Shown piece by piece: positions 40,329-49,858 of a stretch of DNA of 64,000 nt; the stretch's first letter is position 1; every line of letters begins with the position of its first letter. The position numbers were made by a program, and so were the translations under genes. A model generated the notes under the pieces. The model did not search any database, was not told the DNA's origin, and was given only the letters and a program-made list of their open reading frames with translations. Location of the stretch: assembly GCA_965216105.1 (NCBI GenBank), contig OZ244147.1, forward strand, positions 3,162,001-3,226,000. The letters are read 5' to 3'. Origin of the DNA: JAALLB01 sp017643495. Its GTDB lineage: Bacteria; Pseudomonadota; Alphaproteobacteria; Rhizobiales; Rhizobiaceae.

Positions 40329-41750
40329 ATGGAGATGCGTTCAGACCGGTTCAAAAAGAATGCATCAGATGCACTGGCAGACCCCCAGCTTCAGGAAGCG
40401 CTTGAAGGTGTCCGGCACAATTTTGTGGGAGCCAGGGCACGGGCTGCAGAAAACCTGAGCAGTTTTGAGGACCTGCGCGACAATGCAAGGGATATCAAGG
40501 ACCATGTGCTGGACCACCTTGACCTTTACCTTGAGCATTTCGAAAAAAAGGTAACTGCCCAGGGTGGGCATGTTCACTGGGCCGCAACGGCCGCCGATGC
40601 CAGGCAGGCAGTATTGGATATCTGCCGCAAGCATGATGCAAAGACGGCAACCAAGGGAAAGTCCATGATCTCCGAGGAGATCGAACTGAATGACTTTCTT
40701 GAAGAGAACGGCATTGAACCCATCGAAACCGATCTGGGCGAGTACATCATCCAGCTTCGTGAGGAAGCCCCCAGCCACATCATTGCACCTGCAGTGCATA
40801 TCAGCATGGAACAGGTGCGCGAGGATTTTCGAAAACACCACAGCCACCTGCCGGAAGACAGACCCATGTCGGACCCCAGATCATTGCTTCTGGAAGCAAG
40901 GGGCATACTTCGTGACAAGTTTCTCAGTGCCGATATCGGCATTACAGGAGCCAATTTTCTGGTTGCCGAAACCGGAACCTCCGTCATTGTCACCAATGAA
41001 GGCAATGGCGATCTTACGCAGACATTGCCACGGGTTCACGTGGTTCTCGCATCCATTGAAAAGATTGTTCCCAACCTTGAAGACATGAGTCAGATCCTGC
41101 GGGTGCTGGCTCGCTCTGCCACAGGGCAGGAAATGTCCGTCTACACAACATTGTCCTCCGGCCCCAGACGGCAGGACGACCTCGACGGTCCGGAAGAGTA
41201 CCATGTCATCCTGCTGGACAATGGGCGCTCTTCGATGCTTGGCACCGAATTTCAGGAAATGCTGCGCTGCATACGGTGTGGCGCATGCATGAACCATTGC
41301 CCGGTCTATCACGCGGTGGGCGGCCACGCCTATGGCTGGGTATATCCCGGACCGATGGGCTCTGTGCTCACCCCTTCCCTCACGGGTATTGAACACTCGT
41401 CCGACCTGCCCAACGCGTCGACTTTCTGCGGGCGCTGCGAGCAGGTTTGCCCGGTACGAATTCCCTTGCCCAAGCTCCTTCGCCACTGGCGGGAAAAGGA
41501 ATTCGAGAAGCACCTCTCTCCTTCCAGCCACCGTTACAATCTCAGGCTCTGGGCATTCCTGGCCAAGCGGCCAAGACTTTACCGGCTGGCAACTTCAATC
41601 GCCCGCAGCAGCATGCGGCTGATGAGTTTTGGTTCCGGTCACATCAAGTTCCTGCCGCTGGCAGGCGCATGGATAAAACACCGGGAGATGCCGGTTCCCG
41701 AGAGTGGCGGCTTTTTTGCACAATATGCGAGACGGGGCCTGGGATCATGA
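40329..41750 (+). CDS. lutB: lactate utilisation iron-sulfur protein LutB
   Basis: The 473-residue protein has the LUD N-terminal region (KGKSMISEEIELNDFLEENG, GANFLVAETGTSVIVTNEGN). Near the C-terminus are two [4Fe-4S] motifs, CIRCGACMNHCPVY and CGRCEQVCPV, matching LutB/LldF. Alternative ATG 40335 is possible. It overlaps lutC as ATGA. Confidence 0.93.
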   Translation: MEMRSDRFKKNASDALADPQLQEALEGVRHNFVGARARAAENLSSFEDLRDNARDIKDHVLDHLDLYLEHFEKKVTAQGGHVHWAATAADARQAVLDICRKHDAKTATKGKSMISEEIELNDFLEENGIEPIETDLGEYIIQLREEAPSHIIAPAVHISMEQVREDFRKHHSHLPEDRPMSDPRSLLLEARGILRDKFLSADIGITGANFLVAETGTSVIVTNEGNGDLTQTLPRVHVVLASIEKIVPNLEDMSQILRVLARSATGQEMSVYTTLSSGPRRQDDLDGPEEYHVILLDNGRSSMLGTEFQEMLRCIRCGACMNHCPVYHAVGGHAYGWVYPGPMGSVLTPSLTGIEHSSDLPNASTFCGRCEQVCPVRIPLPKLLRHWREKEFEKHLSPSSHRYNLRLWAFLAKRPRLYRLATSIARSSMRLMSFGSGHIKFLPLAGAWIKHREMPVPESGGFFAQYARRGLGS

Positions 41751-42415
41751 GTGCAAGCGATGAAATTCTGTCAAAAATCCGCAATGCTGTAACAAAGGGG
41801 GACAACAGCCAGAACCGCACCCGAATTGTGCAGGAACGGATAGCAAACCACCCGGCCGGCATCCGGCCATACGGCCATTCCGACCGCACGGAAATCCGCA
41901 AACTCTTCGTGGAAAAGGCTGAAGCAGCAGCCGCTTCCGTTGCCATCTGCGACAGTGGTGATGTTGAAAGACAAGTTCTGGAATTTTTGCGGCAGCACAA
42001 TTTGCCTACAGCGCTGAGGATGGGGGATGATCCCCGGCTGGCAGAATACGGCATCGGCAAGGACAGGCTGCTTGAAACTGCGACCGGGGTGAGCGATGGT
42101 GCTGATGAAGTGACCCTTTCTCATGCCTTCAGCGGTGCTGCCGAAACCGGAACCCTGGCGCTTGTGTCCGGAAAGGACAATCCAACCACGCTGAACTTTC
42201 TTGGGCAAAACCATATTGTCATACTGAAAGAGGAAGATTTGCTGCTTCACCAGGAAGACATCTGGGACAAACTGCGTGATGTTTATGGTGAGGGCAAAAT
42301 GCCCCGGACATTCAACTACATTACCGGCCCGTCACGCTCGGCCGATATCCAGCAAACCCTGATCCTGGGGGCCCATGGACCATTGCGGTTACACATCATC
42401 GTCGTGAAAGGCTGA
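41747..42415 (+). CDS. lutC: lactate utilisation protein LutC
   Basis: ATG 41747 overlaps the lutB stop (ATGA), giving 222 residues. The LUD domain is recognisable: LVSGKDNPTTLNFLGQNHIVILKEEDLL. LutC/LldG is the third component of the lactate oxidation complex. A longer open frame starts upstream inside lutB but has no initiation signal. Confidence 0.93.
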   Translation: MSASDEILSKIRNAVTKGDNSQNRTRIVQERIANHPAGIRPYGHSDRTEIRKLFVEKAEAAAASVAICDSGDVERQVLEFLRQHNLPTALRMGDDPRLAEYGIGKDRLLETATGVSDGADEVTLSHAFSGAAETGTLALVSGKDNPTTLNFLGQNHIVILKEEDLLLHQEDIWDKLRDVYGEGKMPRTFNYITGPSRSADIQQTLILGAHGPLRLHIIVVKG

Positions 42416-42420
42416 AACCG

Positions 42421-43029
42421 ATGGGGCTCCAGAACCGGGTAACTCCGGATGCACGCATTGTTTCGCAATCATGGCGCGGAACATTCATGGGCAACAGGGG
42501 AGGACGTATACACGACCCGGAAACCCGTACGCTGCTACGGCGAAAATGGGCATCAAAACGCTGGATTTGCTGTGTCCTTTCCTTTCAGGACAGAAAGAGA
42601 ACCGTCATGGGGAACAGCTATACCGAGTTGTTTTTCCTCGACGAGGTTTCCGCCCTTGCTGCCGGGCACCGGCCATGTTTCGAATGCCGGCGCAATGATG
42701 CAAACCGTTTTGCGCAGATCTGGGAAACAGCTTTTGGACACATCCAGGGAAGCAGGGCAGACGCCATCGACCGGGTTCTTCACGCCGAGCGGATTGCAAC
42801 ACCACAGAAACTCGACAGGGGCACCACCGAGAAACTGCCGGATGGCTGCATGATCAGGGTTGAAGATGAGATGCTTGCAAAAAAAGAAAACAAATGGCTG
42901 GTCTGGTCCGGCGAAGGCTATCAAGCCCCCCGGGATATCGCCGGGATGGCGGAACTGTTGACCCCTCCTTCCATTGTTGCGTTACTCCGGCATGGTTATC
43001 GCCCCGCATGGCACAGGAGTGCAGGCTGA
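42421..43029 (+). CDS. conserved protein of unknown function with C-x2-C motif
   Basis: The 202-residue protein begins 5 bp after lutC and overlaps rsmE by one base (TGATG), so it is part of this transcript. It contains a conserved-looking core: RGTFMGNRGGRIHD, WASKRWICCVLSFQDR, TELFFLDEVSALAAGHRPCFECRR. The AxGHRPCxxCRR segment recalls the zinc-binding part of Ada-like proteins, which is a weak resemblance only. I recall similar proteins as uncharacterised in alphaproteobacteria. No enzyme function is assigned. Confidence 0.72.
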   Translation: MGLQNRVTPDARIVSQSWRGTFMGNRGGRIHDPETRTLLRRKWASKRWICCVLSFQDRKRTVMGNSYTELFFLDEVSALAAGHRPCFECRRNDANRFAQIWETAFGHIQGSRADAIDRVLHAERIATPQKLDRGTTEKLPDGCMIRVEDEMLAKKENKWLVWSGEGYQAPRDIAGMAELLTPPSIVALLRHGYRPAWHRSAG

Positions 43030-43772
43030 TGGCAGTTCACGATTTTCGCTCGCAAAGGCTGTTTGTTGATACAGACCTCAATGAAGGAACAGTGATTGAG
43101 GCAAGCCGGGAGCAAGCCAACTATCTGCTGAATGTACTGCGTGCAGCAACGGACAGCCATATTTTCCTGTTCAACGGGAGAGATGGAGAGTGGCAGGCAC
43201 GTATTGAAGCCAAGGGCCGCAAGAAATGTGACCTGATTGTTGAAAGACAGATACGCCCCCAACCGGCAAGGCCCGAACTTGTCTACTGCTTTGCACCGCT
43301 GAAACAGGCACGACTCGACTACATGGTTCAAAAGGCCGTGGAAATGGGTGCCGGCGTTCTGCAACCTGTGATAACCGAGTTCACCCAGATACGGCAGGTA
43401 AAGGATCACCGCATACGGACCAATGCCATTGAGGCAGCAGAACAGTGCGGCATCCTGTCCTTGCCGGTGATCAACGAGCCGGTACGGCTCAATGACATTG
43501 GGGGAATGCTTGGAGACGACATGCATCTGGTTTTCTGTGACGAGGATGCATCGGGTGAAAACGGAATTGAAAAACTCAAAAACATCCAGCCTTCGAGACT
43601 GGCGCTGCTGATTGGTCCTGAAGGGGGCTTTTCAAAGCAGGAACGCGAATTTCTGCGGGATCTCGACAGGGTTATCGTGCTGGGCCTTGGACCGAGAATC
43701 ATGCGTGCAGACACAGCCGCCATTGCCGCACTGGCGGTGATACAGGCCAGTATCGGGGACTGGTACAAATAA
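43029..43772 (+). CDS. rsmE: 16S rRNA m3U1498 methyltransferase RsmE
   Basis: ATG 43029 overlaps the preceding stop (ATGG within TGATGG), giving 247 residues. The protein has the RsmE pattern: LRAATDSHIFLFNGRDGEW, PELVYCFAPLKQARLDYMVQKAVEMG, and the SPOUT knot end LIGPEGGFSKQEREFL ... LGPRIMRADTAAIAAL. It methylates U1498 of 16S rRNA. A longer in-frame start at 42894 lies inside the previous gene and is rejected. Confidence 0.94.
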   Translation: MAVHDFRSQRLFVDTDLNEGTVIEASREQANYLLNVLRAATDSHIFLFNGRDGEWQARIEAKGRKKCDLIVERQIRPQPARPELVYCFAPLKQARLDYMVQKAVEMGAGVLQPVITEFTQIRQVKDHRIRTNAIEAAEQCGILSLPVINEPVRLNDIGGMLGDDMHLVFCDEDASGENGIEKLKNIQPSRLALLIGPEGGFSKQEREFLRDLDRVIVLGLGPRIMRADTAAIAALAVIQASIGDWYK

Positions 43773-43774
43773 GA

Positions 43775-43790
43775 TTGAACAGCTGTTCAA
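43775..43790. promoter_or_regulatory. perfect palindrome upstream of gshA
   Basis: TTGAACAGCTGTTCAA is a perfect 16-bp palindrome 2 bp past the rsmE stop. A third TTGAAC follows at 43795, and a CGGGAAA/TTTCCCG stem lies at 43811-43830. It may be a regulator site for gshA; no match to a known consensus is claimed. Confidence 0.55.
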
Positions 43791-43861
43791 AAATTTGAAC
43801 TTGCAGCAGGCGGGAAAACTTGCTTTCCCGGTGTCGGAAAACGTTACAAGTCAGGATGCCC

Positions 43862-45235
43862 ATGGCACGCGATACCACCGACAACCGCCCTATCGAGACC
43901 CACGCACAACTTCTTGAGTGGCTGACAAAAGGAAACAAGCCAAAGGAAGAGTGGCGTATCGGGACGGAGCATGAAAAATTCGGCTTCTATCTCGACAGCC
44001 TGAAACCGGTTCCCTATGAGGGCGAAAACGGCATTCGTGCAATCCTTCAGGACATGGCTGACAAACCCGGCTGGGAAGCCATTGAGGATGACGGAAAAAT
44101 CATCGGCCTCTATAATGAAAAAGAAGGTGGGGCGATATCACTGGAACCGGGTGGCCAGTTTGAATTGTCCGGCGCGCCTCTTGAAAATGTCCATCAGACT
44201 TGCCGGGAATCAAACAACCATCTGGCGGAAGTCAAGGAAATCGCCCATCGCAAGGGGATCGGGTTTCTGGGTGTCGGCGCAAGCCCTGTCTGGACTTTTG
44301 CCGAAACGCCGATGATGCCCAAGAGCCGCTACAACATCATGAAAAACTACATGCCCAAGGTTGGCAGCCACGGCCATGACATGATGTTCCGCACCACTAC
44401 CATCCAGGTCAATCTCGACTTTTCCGACGAGCAGGACATGGTCCGCAAGCTGCAGACCTCCCTGAAACTGCAATCAATGGCTTCCGCACTGTTTGCAAAC
44501 TCCCCGTTCCGGGAAGGAAAACCGAACGGTCTGCTTTCGTGGCGCAGCGAGATATGGAAGGATGTCGACAACCAGCGGGGCGGATACCATCCCTTCATGC
44601 TCGCTGAAGATTTCGGCTTCGACAAATATGTCGAGTGGGCGCTGGATATCCCGATGTATTTCATCATCAGGGATGGCAAATACCACGATTGTACACATGT
44701 CACCTTCAGACAGTTCCTGAATGGCGCGTTAAAGGGTGAAGTCAGTGATCCGGTTGCCAATATTGGAGACTGGAGCAATCATCTCAGTACGCTTTTCCCG
44801 GATGTTCGCCTGAAACGGTTTCTCGAGATGCGGGGGGCTGATGGCGGGCCTTGGCAGGGTATCTGCGCCCTGCCCGCCTTCTGGGTAGGGTTGCTCTACA
44901 GTGAGAACGCACTGACAGCAGCCGAGGAATATGTAAAAGACTGGTCACCGGAAATGGTCGGACAATTGCGTTCTGATGTACCGGAAAAGGCGCTTAATGC
45001 TGAAATTGCCGGCCGGAAACTGATCGATCACGCCAAGGAAATTCTTGAAATTTCACGCAGTGGTCTCAGGGAACGGGCCTGTCTCAACTCGGACGGTTTT
45101 GATGAAACCCTGTTCCTGATTCCGCTTGAAGAGACACTTGCGATCGGCAAAACGCCTGCCGAGCGGACGCTCGACAAGTATCGCGGACCGTGGGCCGGTG
45201 ATGTGAACAGGATATTCCTAGAATATGCCTTTTAG
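43862..45235 (+). CDS. gshA: glutamate-cysteine ligase (plant/alphaproteobacterial type)
   Basis: ATG 43862 has AGGA at ideal spacing; ATG 43856 is too close to it, and TTG 43820 is unlikely. The ~457-residue protein has the type-2/GCS2 pattern: EEWRIGTEHEKFGFYLDSLKPVPYEG, SLEPGGQFELSG, then the middle block RYNIMKNYMPKVGSHGHDMMFRTT. It joins Glu and Cys, the first and rate-limiting step of glutathione synthesis. It is convergent with the PilZ gene. Confidence 0.94.
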   Translation: MARDTTDNRPIETHAQLLEWLTKGNKPKEEWRIGTEHEKFGFYLDSLKPVPYEGENGIRAILQDMADKPGWEAIEDDGKIIGLYNEKEGGAISLEPGGQFELSGAPLENVHQTCRESNNHLAEVKEIAHRKGIGFLGVGASPVWTFAETPMMPKSRYNIMKNYMPKVGSHGHDMMFRTTTIQVNLDFSDEQDMVRKLQTSLKLQSMASALFANSPFREGKPNGLLSWRSEIWKDVDNQRGGYHPFMLAEDFGFDKYVEWALDIPMYFIIRDGKYHDCTHVTFRQFLNGALKGEVSDPVANIGDWSNHLSTLFPDVRLKRFLEMRGADGGPWQGICALPAFWVGLLYSENALTAAEEYVKDWSPEMVGQLRSDVPEKALNAEIAGRKLIDHAKEILEISRSGLRERACLNSDGFDETLFLIPLEETLAIGKTPAERTLDKYRGPWAGDVNRIFLEYAF

Positions 45236-45253
45236 GCAGATGGTGGGTTCTTC

Positions 45254-45574
45254 TCAGGCTCTTGCCCGGTAGCGGACATCCGTCTCAACATCTGTGAACG
45301 CAACCTCGATATTGCTTCCCTTGCGCTTGGAAACGCTGCAAGAGGCACGGATGTTGTCCGGCTCAACATAAAGCTCAAAATTCGACGGCAATCCGAGCCA
45401 GCCCGACATGGTAAGGATTGCACCCTTGTCCGAAAAACTTTTCACCGTGCAATGAACCGCATTGTCGTGATCACTGAAGACGACCCTGCCCATGCGCGGT
45501 ATTCGCTTGTTCAATCGCGAGCGTTTGTGCGCTCCGGGTTTTTCCTGACGGGGCAAGGTTTCTGACAGATGCAT
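45254..45574 (-). CDS. PilZ domain protein
   Basis: The 106-residue protein has the PilZ beta-barrel pattern (RSRLNKRIPRMGRVVFSDHDNAVHCTVKSFSDKGA) with the start of a c-di-GMP-binding RxxxR-like segment (KRIPR). The later (D/N)xSxxG motif appears as DNAVHC/SFSDKGA, which is atypical, so c-di-GMP binding is uncertain. It is convergent with gshA. Confidence 0.75.
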   Translation of the reverse strand: MHLSETLPRQEKPGAHKRSRLNKRIPRMGRVVFSDHDNAVHCTVKSFSDKGAILTMSGWLGLPSNFELYVEPDNIRASCSVSKRKGSNIEVAFTDVETDVRYRARA

Positions 45575-45856
45575 GTAACACTCTTTTGAGGTGTCGGACG
45601 TGGTGAGCAGGTTTCAACATCGCGTTACATCACCTGTGAGAACACAATAGTGTCATCTTGGTTAATGGGGAATTAAGCGCCTCCCAACTGTACGAAGCCA
45701 GAGGAAACAGGGCTTTACAAAGCTTTCTACCGGATCCGTTTGCTGACCACGTTAATCCGGACAGTTTTCGGTGCTTACCGGCTTGTTCAAGTTTACCCTT
45801 TGCAAAGGAAGGACTGCGACCTTGGAGAACCATCGCCGACCGGGGAAACTCACAAA

Positions 45857-46618
45857 ATGCCATATCATGCACTGGAGGTTGCAAACCTCTCGAAGCGGTT
45901 TGACCGACCAGCTGTAAACAATCTTACATTCAGCGTCAGAAGCGGCGAGTTTTATGCATTGCTCGGCCCTAACGGCGCTGGCAAAACAACCTCACTCAGA
46001 ATGGTTGCCGGACTGCTTCAGGCAGATGGCGGGAGCATTCATGTTTTTGGCGAGAACGCCATGACAAACCCGGTAGCCGTCAAACAGATGATGGCCTGGG
46101 TACCGGACGAACCGATGATCTACGACCGGCTTACCCCTCTCGAATATCTTGAATTTGTTGCTGGTCTGTGGGGCGTGGAAAGTGCCACAGCAATGAAGAA
46201 CGCCCACGAATTGCTTGAATGGCTTGGACTTGCCCCGCATTCCCGGGAGCGTTGTGAAGGCTTTTCAAAAGGCATGCGGCAAAAAGTTGCCCTGGCAGGT
46301 GCGCTTGTTCATGATCCCCGCCTGATTATCCTGGATGAACCTCTGACCGGTCTTGATGCGGGATCTGCGAGACTGGTCAAGGATGTCTTGCTTTCCCGTG
46401 TGGAAAAGGGCTGCTCGGTCATCATGACAACGCACATTCTTGAAGTTGCCGAACGCATGGCAGAGCGGATCGGCGTGATTTCAAGGGGACGCCTGATCGC
46501 CGAAGGAACACTCGAAACACTGCGGCAGGGTGCAGGCGGCACGGACTCCACCCTTGAAGAGATCTTTCTTGGCCTGGTGCAGGGTGATACAGAAACCGGG
46601 GAGAGCGCTGCAGCATGA
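45857..46618 (+). CDS. ABC-2 type transporter ATP-binding protein
   Basis: ATG 45857 starts the ABC domain (MPYHALEVANLSKRFDRP). Motifs: Walker A GPNGAGKTTSLRM, Q-loop region, signature FSKGMRQKVALAGALVHDP, Walker B LIILDEPLTGLDAG and H-loop TTHILEV. FSKGM replaces LSGGQ, a variant common in ABC-2 exporters. It overlaps the permease start as ATGA. An upstream in-frame TTG/ATG extends it but lacks a ribosome site. The substrate is unknown. Confidence 0.9.
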   Translation: MPYHALEVANLSKRFDRPAVNNLTFSVRSGEFYALLGPNGAGKTTSLRMVAGLLQADGGSIHVFGENAMTNPVAVKQMMAWVPDEPMIYDRLTPLEYLEFVAGLWGVESATAMKNAHELLEWLGLAPHSRERCEGFSKGMRQKVALAGALVHDPRLIILDEPLTGLDAGSARLVKDVLLSRVEKGCSVIMTTHILEVAERMAERIGVISRGRLIAEGTLETLRQGAGGTDSTLEEIFLGLVQGDTETGESAAA

Positions 46619-48159
46619 GGCAATCAACATTTGCCACTGGCGGACTCGGCTGGTTCGCACGGCACGAATTCGAACTCTCATGGCGCGATTTCATGCGCAT
46701 GATGAGTGCCGGAAAGGCTGGACGGGAAAAAGTCGTCCTTGCGTTCATGGCTGTTAGCGTAATTGCTGTTCACGCAATTGCATACGTGGCGCTGTTGCCG
46801 GTACTTGAGAACGGGATTCTTATCAACAAGCCTGCACTTGTAGTAATTTCCGGTTCACTGGTTCTGACCTTCTCCCTGATGATGTCTCAGGCAATGGAAC
46901 ATGTGACGCGTGCTTTCTACTCGCGTTCAGATCTCGACCTCATTCTTTCTTCGCCAGTTTCAGCCAAAAAACTGTTCACCGTGCGCATCTCGGCGATAGC
47001 GGTCACCACAGCCATGCTGTCGCTTCTGTTATTTGGTTCAGCCATCAACATACTGGCAGCCTTCGACAATATCTGGTGGCTTGCAGCCTATCCGGTGCTG
47101 TTTGCCCTTTCAGCATTTGCCACGGCTCTTTCCGTGACGATTACCATCGTCCTCTTCAAAACTGTCGGCGCGCGAAAAACACGATTGATATCCCAGATTG
47201 TGGCGGCAATCGTCGGTGCGGGTTTTGTAATCGGCATACAGCTTGCAGCCATTACGACCATGGGCAGCATCTCCCGCCTTGACTTCCTGGCATCCGAAAC
47301 GGCCATGGCCAACACACCCGATCCTGCACACTGGGTTTGGATACCGGCACGCGCAGCAAGCGGGGAAATCATGCCCTTGCTGGCATTTGTCACACTTGCT
47401 TTCGTAATATTCCGATTGGCTCTTGCCTGTTTTGCCGAACGGTTTGGCGAACATGTCATTGCTGCTGCAGGCATAAGCCAGTCCGCCACCACACAACGCA
47501 ATCGACGAACCTTTTTTGCTGCACGCAGTGTCCGTGCGACATTGCGCCGAAAGGAATGGACACTTCTGCTTCGCGACCACTGGCTGCTTTCACAGACCCT
47601 GATGCAGATACTTTACCTCATTCCGCCTGCCTACATGCTGTGGCAGGGTTTTGGGCAGACAAACTCACTGGCCATTGTTGCAATTCCGGTACTTGTCATG
47701 GCAACCGGCCAGCTTTCAGGCGGTCTTGCCTGGCTTGCAATATCCGGAGAAGATGCACCGGAACTGGTACAAACCGCACCGATCCTGAAAGGGGCGGTAA
47801 TCCGAGCCAAGGTTGAGGCAGTTCTGGGTGCCATTTTTCTTCTTGCAGCTCCCATTCTGCTCCTCACAGCCTTTGCCAGTCCCTACCTGGCACTGGTTGC
47901 AACACTTGGGGTTGGTGCAGCAACCGTTTCGGCTACCATGATCCAGCTCTGGTTTCGCAGTCAGGCTAAACGTTCTAATTTCCGGCGCCGCCAGACCTCT
48001 TCAAAAGTCGCGACCATTGCCGAGGCGTTTTCATCAATCCTGTGGGCCGGAACCGCAGGACTTGCAGCAGCCGGAACCTGGATGTTCCTGTTTCTGTTGC
48101 CTGTAACACTGGCTGTCCTGTGGATAGCCAGATCATTCAGACCACGAGCCCAAATTTGA
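46615..48159 (+). CDS. ABC-2 transporter permease
   Basis: The 514-residue protein has a basic cytosolic start, then a large number of membrane helices (VSVIAVHAIAYVALLPVL, ISAIAVTTAMLSLLLFGSAI and others), with a helical break near residue 275. It overlaps the ATP-binding gene and so forms a two-component exporter. Two permease-like halves fused in one chain would explain the length. Confidence 0.85.
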   Translation: MRQSTFATGGLGWFARHEFELSWRDFMRMMSAGKAGREKVVLAFMAVSVIAVHAIAYVALLPVLENGILINKPALVVISGSLVLTFSLMMSQAMEHVTRAFYSRSDLDLILSSPVSAKKLFTVRISAIAVTTAMLSLLLFGSAINILAAFDNIWWLAAYPVLFALSAFATALSVTITIVLFKTVGARKTRLISQIVAAIVGAGFVIGIQLAAITTMGSISRLDFLASETAMANTPDPAHWVWIPARAASGEIMPLLAFVTLAFVIFRLALACFAERFGEHVIAAAGISQSATTQRNRRTFFAARSVRATLRRKEWTLLLRDHWLLSQTLMQILYLIPPAYMLWQGFGQTNSLAIVAIPVLVMATGQLSGGLAWLAISGEDAPELVQTAPILKGAVIRAKVEAVLGAIFLLAAPILLLTAFASPYLALVATLGVGAATVSATMIQLWFRSQAKRSNFRRRQTSSKVATIAEAFSSILWAGTAGLAAAGTWMFLFLLPVTLAVLWIARSFRPRAQI

Positions 48160-48195
48160 TTGCCCGGCACCCTGCCCTGTCTGCTATGAAGGGGC

Positions 48196-49779
48196 ATGAG
48201 TGACGATAAAACATATTCGGATACCGGGGTCAGCAAGACCAATCTTGTAGAGTATTCCGTAACAGAGCTTTCCGGCTCCCTGAAACGAACCGTCGAAGAA
48301 CGGTTTGGGCGGGTCCGGGTTCGCGGGGAAATTTCCGGATACCGGGGGCCCCACTCCTCCGGCCATTCGTATTTCTCGCTCAAGGATGAACGTTCCCGCA
48401 TCGAAGCGGTCATATGGAAAGGGCAGGCTTCCCGACTGAAGCATCTGCCGGAAGAGGGACTGGAAGTCATTGCCTCCGGCAAGCTGACAACCTATCCGGG
48501 CGCCTCGAAATACCAGATCGTCATCGACAATCTCGAGCCGGCAGGCGCGGGTGCGCTCATGGCACTGCTGGCAGAACGCAAGGCCAAGCTGGAGGCTGAA
48601 GGCCTGTTTGCCCCGGAACGCAAGCAATTGCTTCCCTACATGCCGCGAAAGATCGGTGTTGTCACATCACCAACCGGAGCGGTTATACGGGACGTTCTGC
48701 ATCGCATATCAGACCGGTTCCCGCTTCATGTTCTGGTCTGGCCGGTGCGAGTTCAGGGGGAGACCACCGGCAGTGAAGTCAGCCGCGCCATTCGCGGCTT
48801 CAACGAGATGGACGATGCGCCGGACCTCATCATCATTGCCCGTGGCGGTGGCTCCATAGAAGACCTTTGGGGCTTCAATGACGAGGCTGTTGTACGGGCG
48901 GCAGCCACTTCCGATATCCCACTGATATCAGCAGTGGGACATGAAACCGACTGGACGCTGATTGACCTTGCCGCAGATGTTCGTGCCCCGACACCAACAG
49001 GTGCGGCGGAACTGGCAGTCCCCGTCAAGGCCGAACTTGATGCTACGGTTGCAGCCTTCAAGGCCCGGCTGCAGTCGGCGCTGGGACGGCAGTTTGACAG
49101 TGCACGCAGCAGTTTGAGGGCAGCAGAACGTGGACTTTCCTCCCCTGATGCGATGCTTGAAATGCCAAGAAGGCGCCTTGATGAAGCAACCGGCAGGCTG
49201 GGACGTGGTCTCGATCTTGCCACAAGACGCAAGCGGTCCTCCTATGAGAGTGTGGCGGGAAGGCTTTCACACCGGGGGCTGGAACTGGCAATTGGCCGGA
49301 ACGGCGACCGGCTGGATGCCTTGTCACGGCGGGCGGCAACAGCACAAAAATCGCGACTGGAACGTGCAACAACCAGACTGGATGGCATAAGCCGCAGGCT
49401 GGTTGTCAGCCAGCGCGGTCAACTTTCCTCGATCAGAAACCGGATTGATGAACATGCCAAACGCTCGCAGAAGGCACTCTCGGCTTATATGATAGGCCAT
49501 TCCAACCGGCTTGACCAGGCAAGCCGGCTACTCAAAAGCTATCACTATGAGGGTGTACTCGATCGCGGATTTGCAATTGTTCGCAATGCGAAGGATGATC
49601 CGGTCACATCGGCTACATCAGTCAAGCCGGGTGACGCATTTACCGTTCAATTGCGTGACGGGCGAATAAGCGGGGTTGCAGCAGCCAGTCAAAGCGGACC
49701 TTCCGAAAGTCCAAAAGCAAAGCCTTCCGCAAAAAACACAAAACCGGCAGACAACGGGAAACAGGGTTCCCTCTTTTAA
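48196..49779 (+). CDS. xseA: exodeoxyribonuclease VII large subunit
   Basis: The 527-residue protein has an N-terminal OB fold (VRGEISGYRGPHSSGHSYFSL). The XseA signature follows: PRKIGVVTSPTGAVIRDVLHRISDRFP and ISAVGHETDWTLIDLAADVRAPTPTGAAELA. The C-terminal coiled-coil tail has many Arg/Ala repeats. It degrades ssDNA with XseB, which is not in the window. Confidence 0.95.
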   Translation: MSDDKTYSDTGVSKTNLVEYSVTELSGSLKRTVEERFGRVRVRGEISGYRGPHSSGHSYFSLKDERSRIEAVIWKGQASRLKHLPEEGLEVIASGKLTTYPGASKYQIVIDNLEPAGAGALMALLAERKAKLEAEGLFAPERKQLLPYMPRKIGVVTSPTGAVIRDVLHRISDRFPLHVLVWPVRVQGETTGSEVSRAIRGFNEMDDAPDLIIIARGGGSIEDLWGFNDEAVVRAAATSDIPLISAVGHETDWTLIDLAADVRAPTPTGAAELAVPVKAELDATVAAFKARLQSALGRQFDSARSSLRAAERGLSSPDAMLEMPRRRLDEATGRLGRGLDLATRRKRSSYESVAGRLSHRGLELAIGRNGDRLDALSRRAATAQKSRLERATTRLDGISRRLVVSQRGQLSSIRNRIDEHAKRSQKALSAYMIGHSNRLDQASRLLKSYHYEGVLDRGFAIVRNAKDDPVTSATSVKPGDAFTVQLRDGRISGVAAASQSGPSESPKAKPSAKNTKPADNGKQGSLF

Positions 49780-49797
49780 AATCGGTCCGAATCAAAA

Positions 49798-49822
49798 GCC
49801 CCGGAACATGAAATTCCGGGGC
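49798..49822 (-). terminator. hairpin with minus-strand T-run between xseA and mscL
   Basis: GCCCCGGAA and TTCCGGGGC form a 9-bp stem with a 7-nt loop. On the minus strand a TTTTGAT follows, so it can terminate mscL. It may also slow xseA transcription from the other side. Confidence 0.75.
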
Positions 49823-49858
49823 CGGCTGTCTCAAACACCATGATTGATGCCAAGCGTG

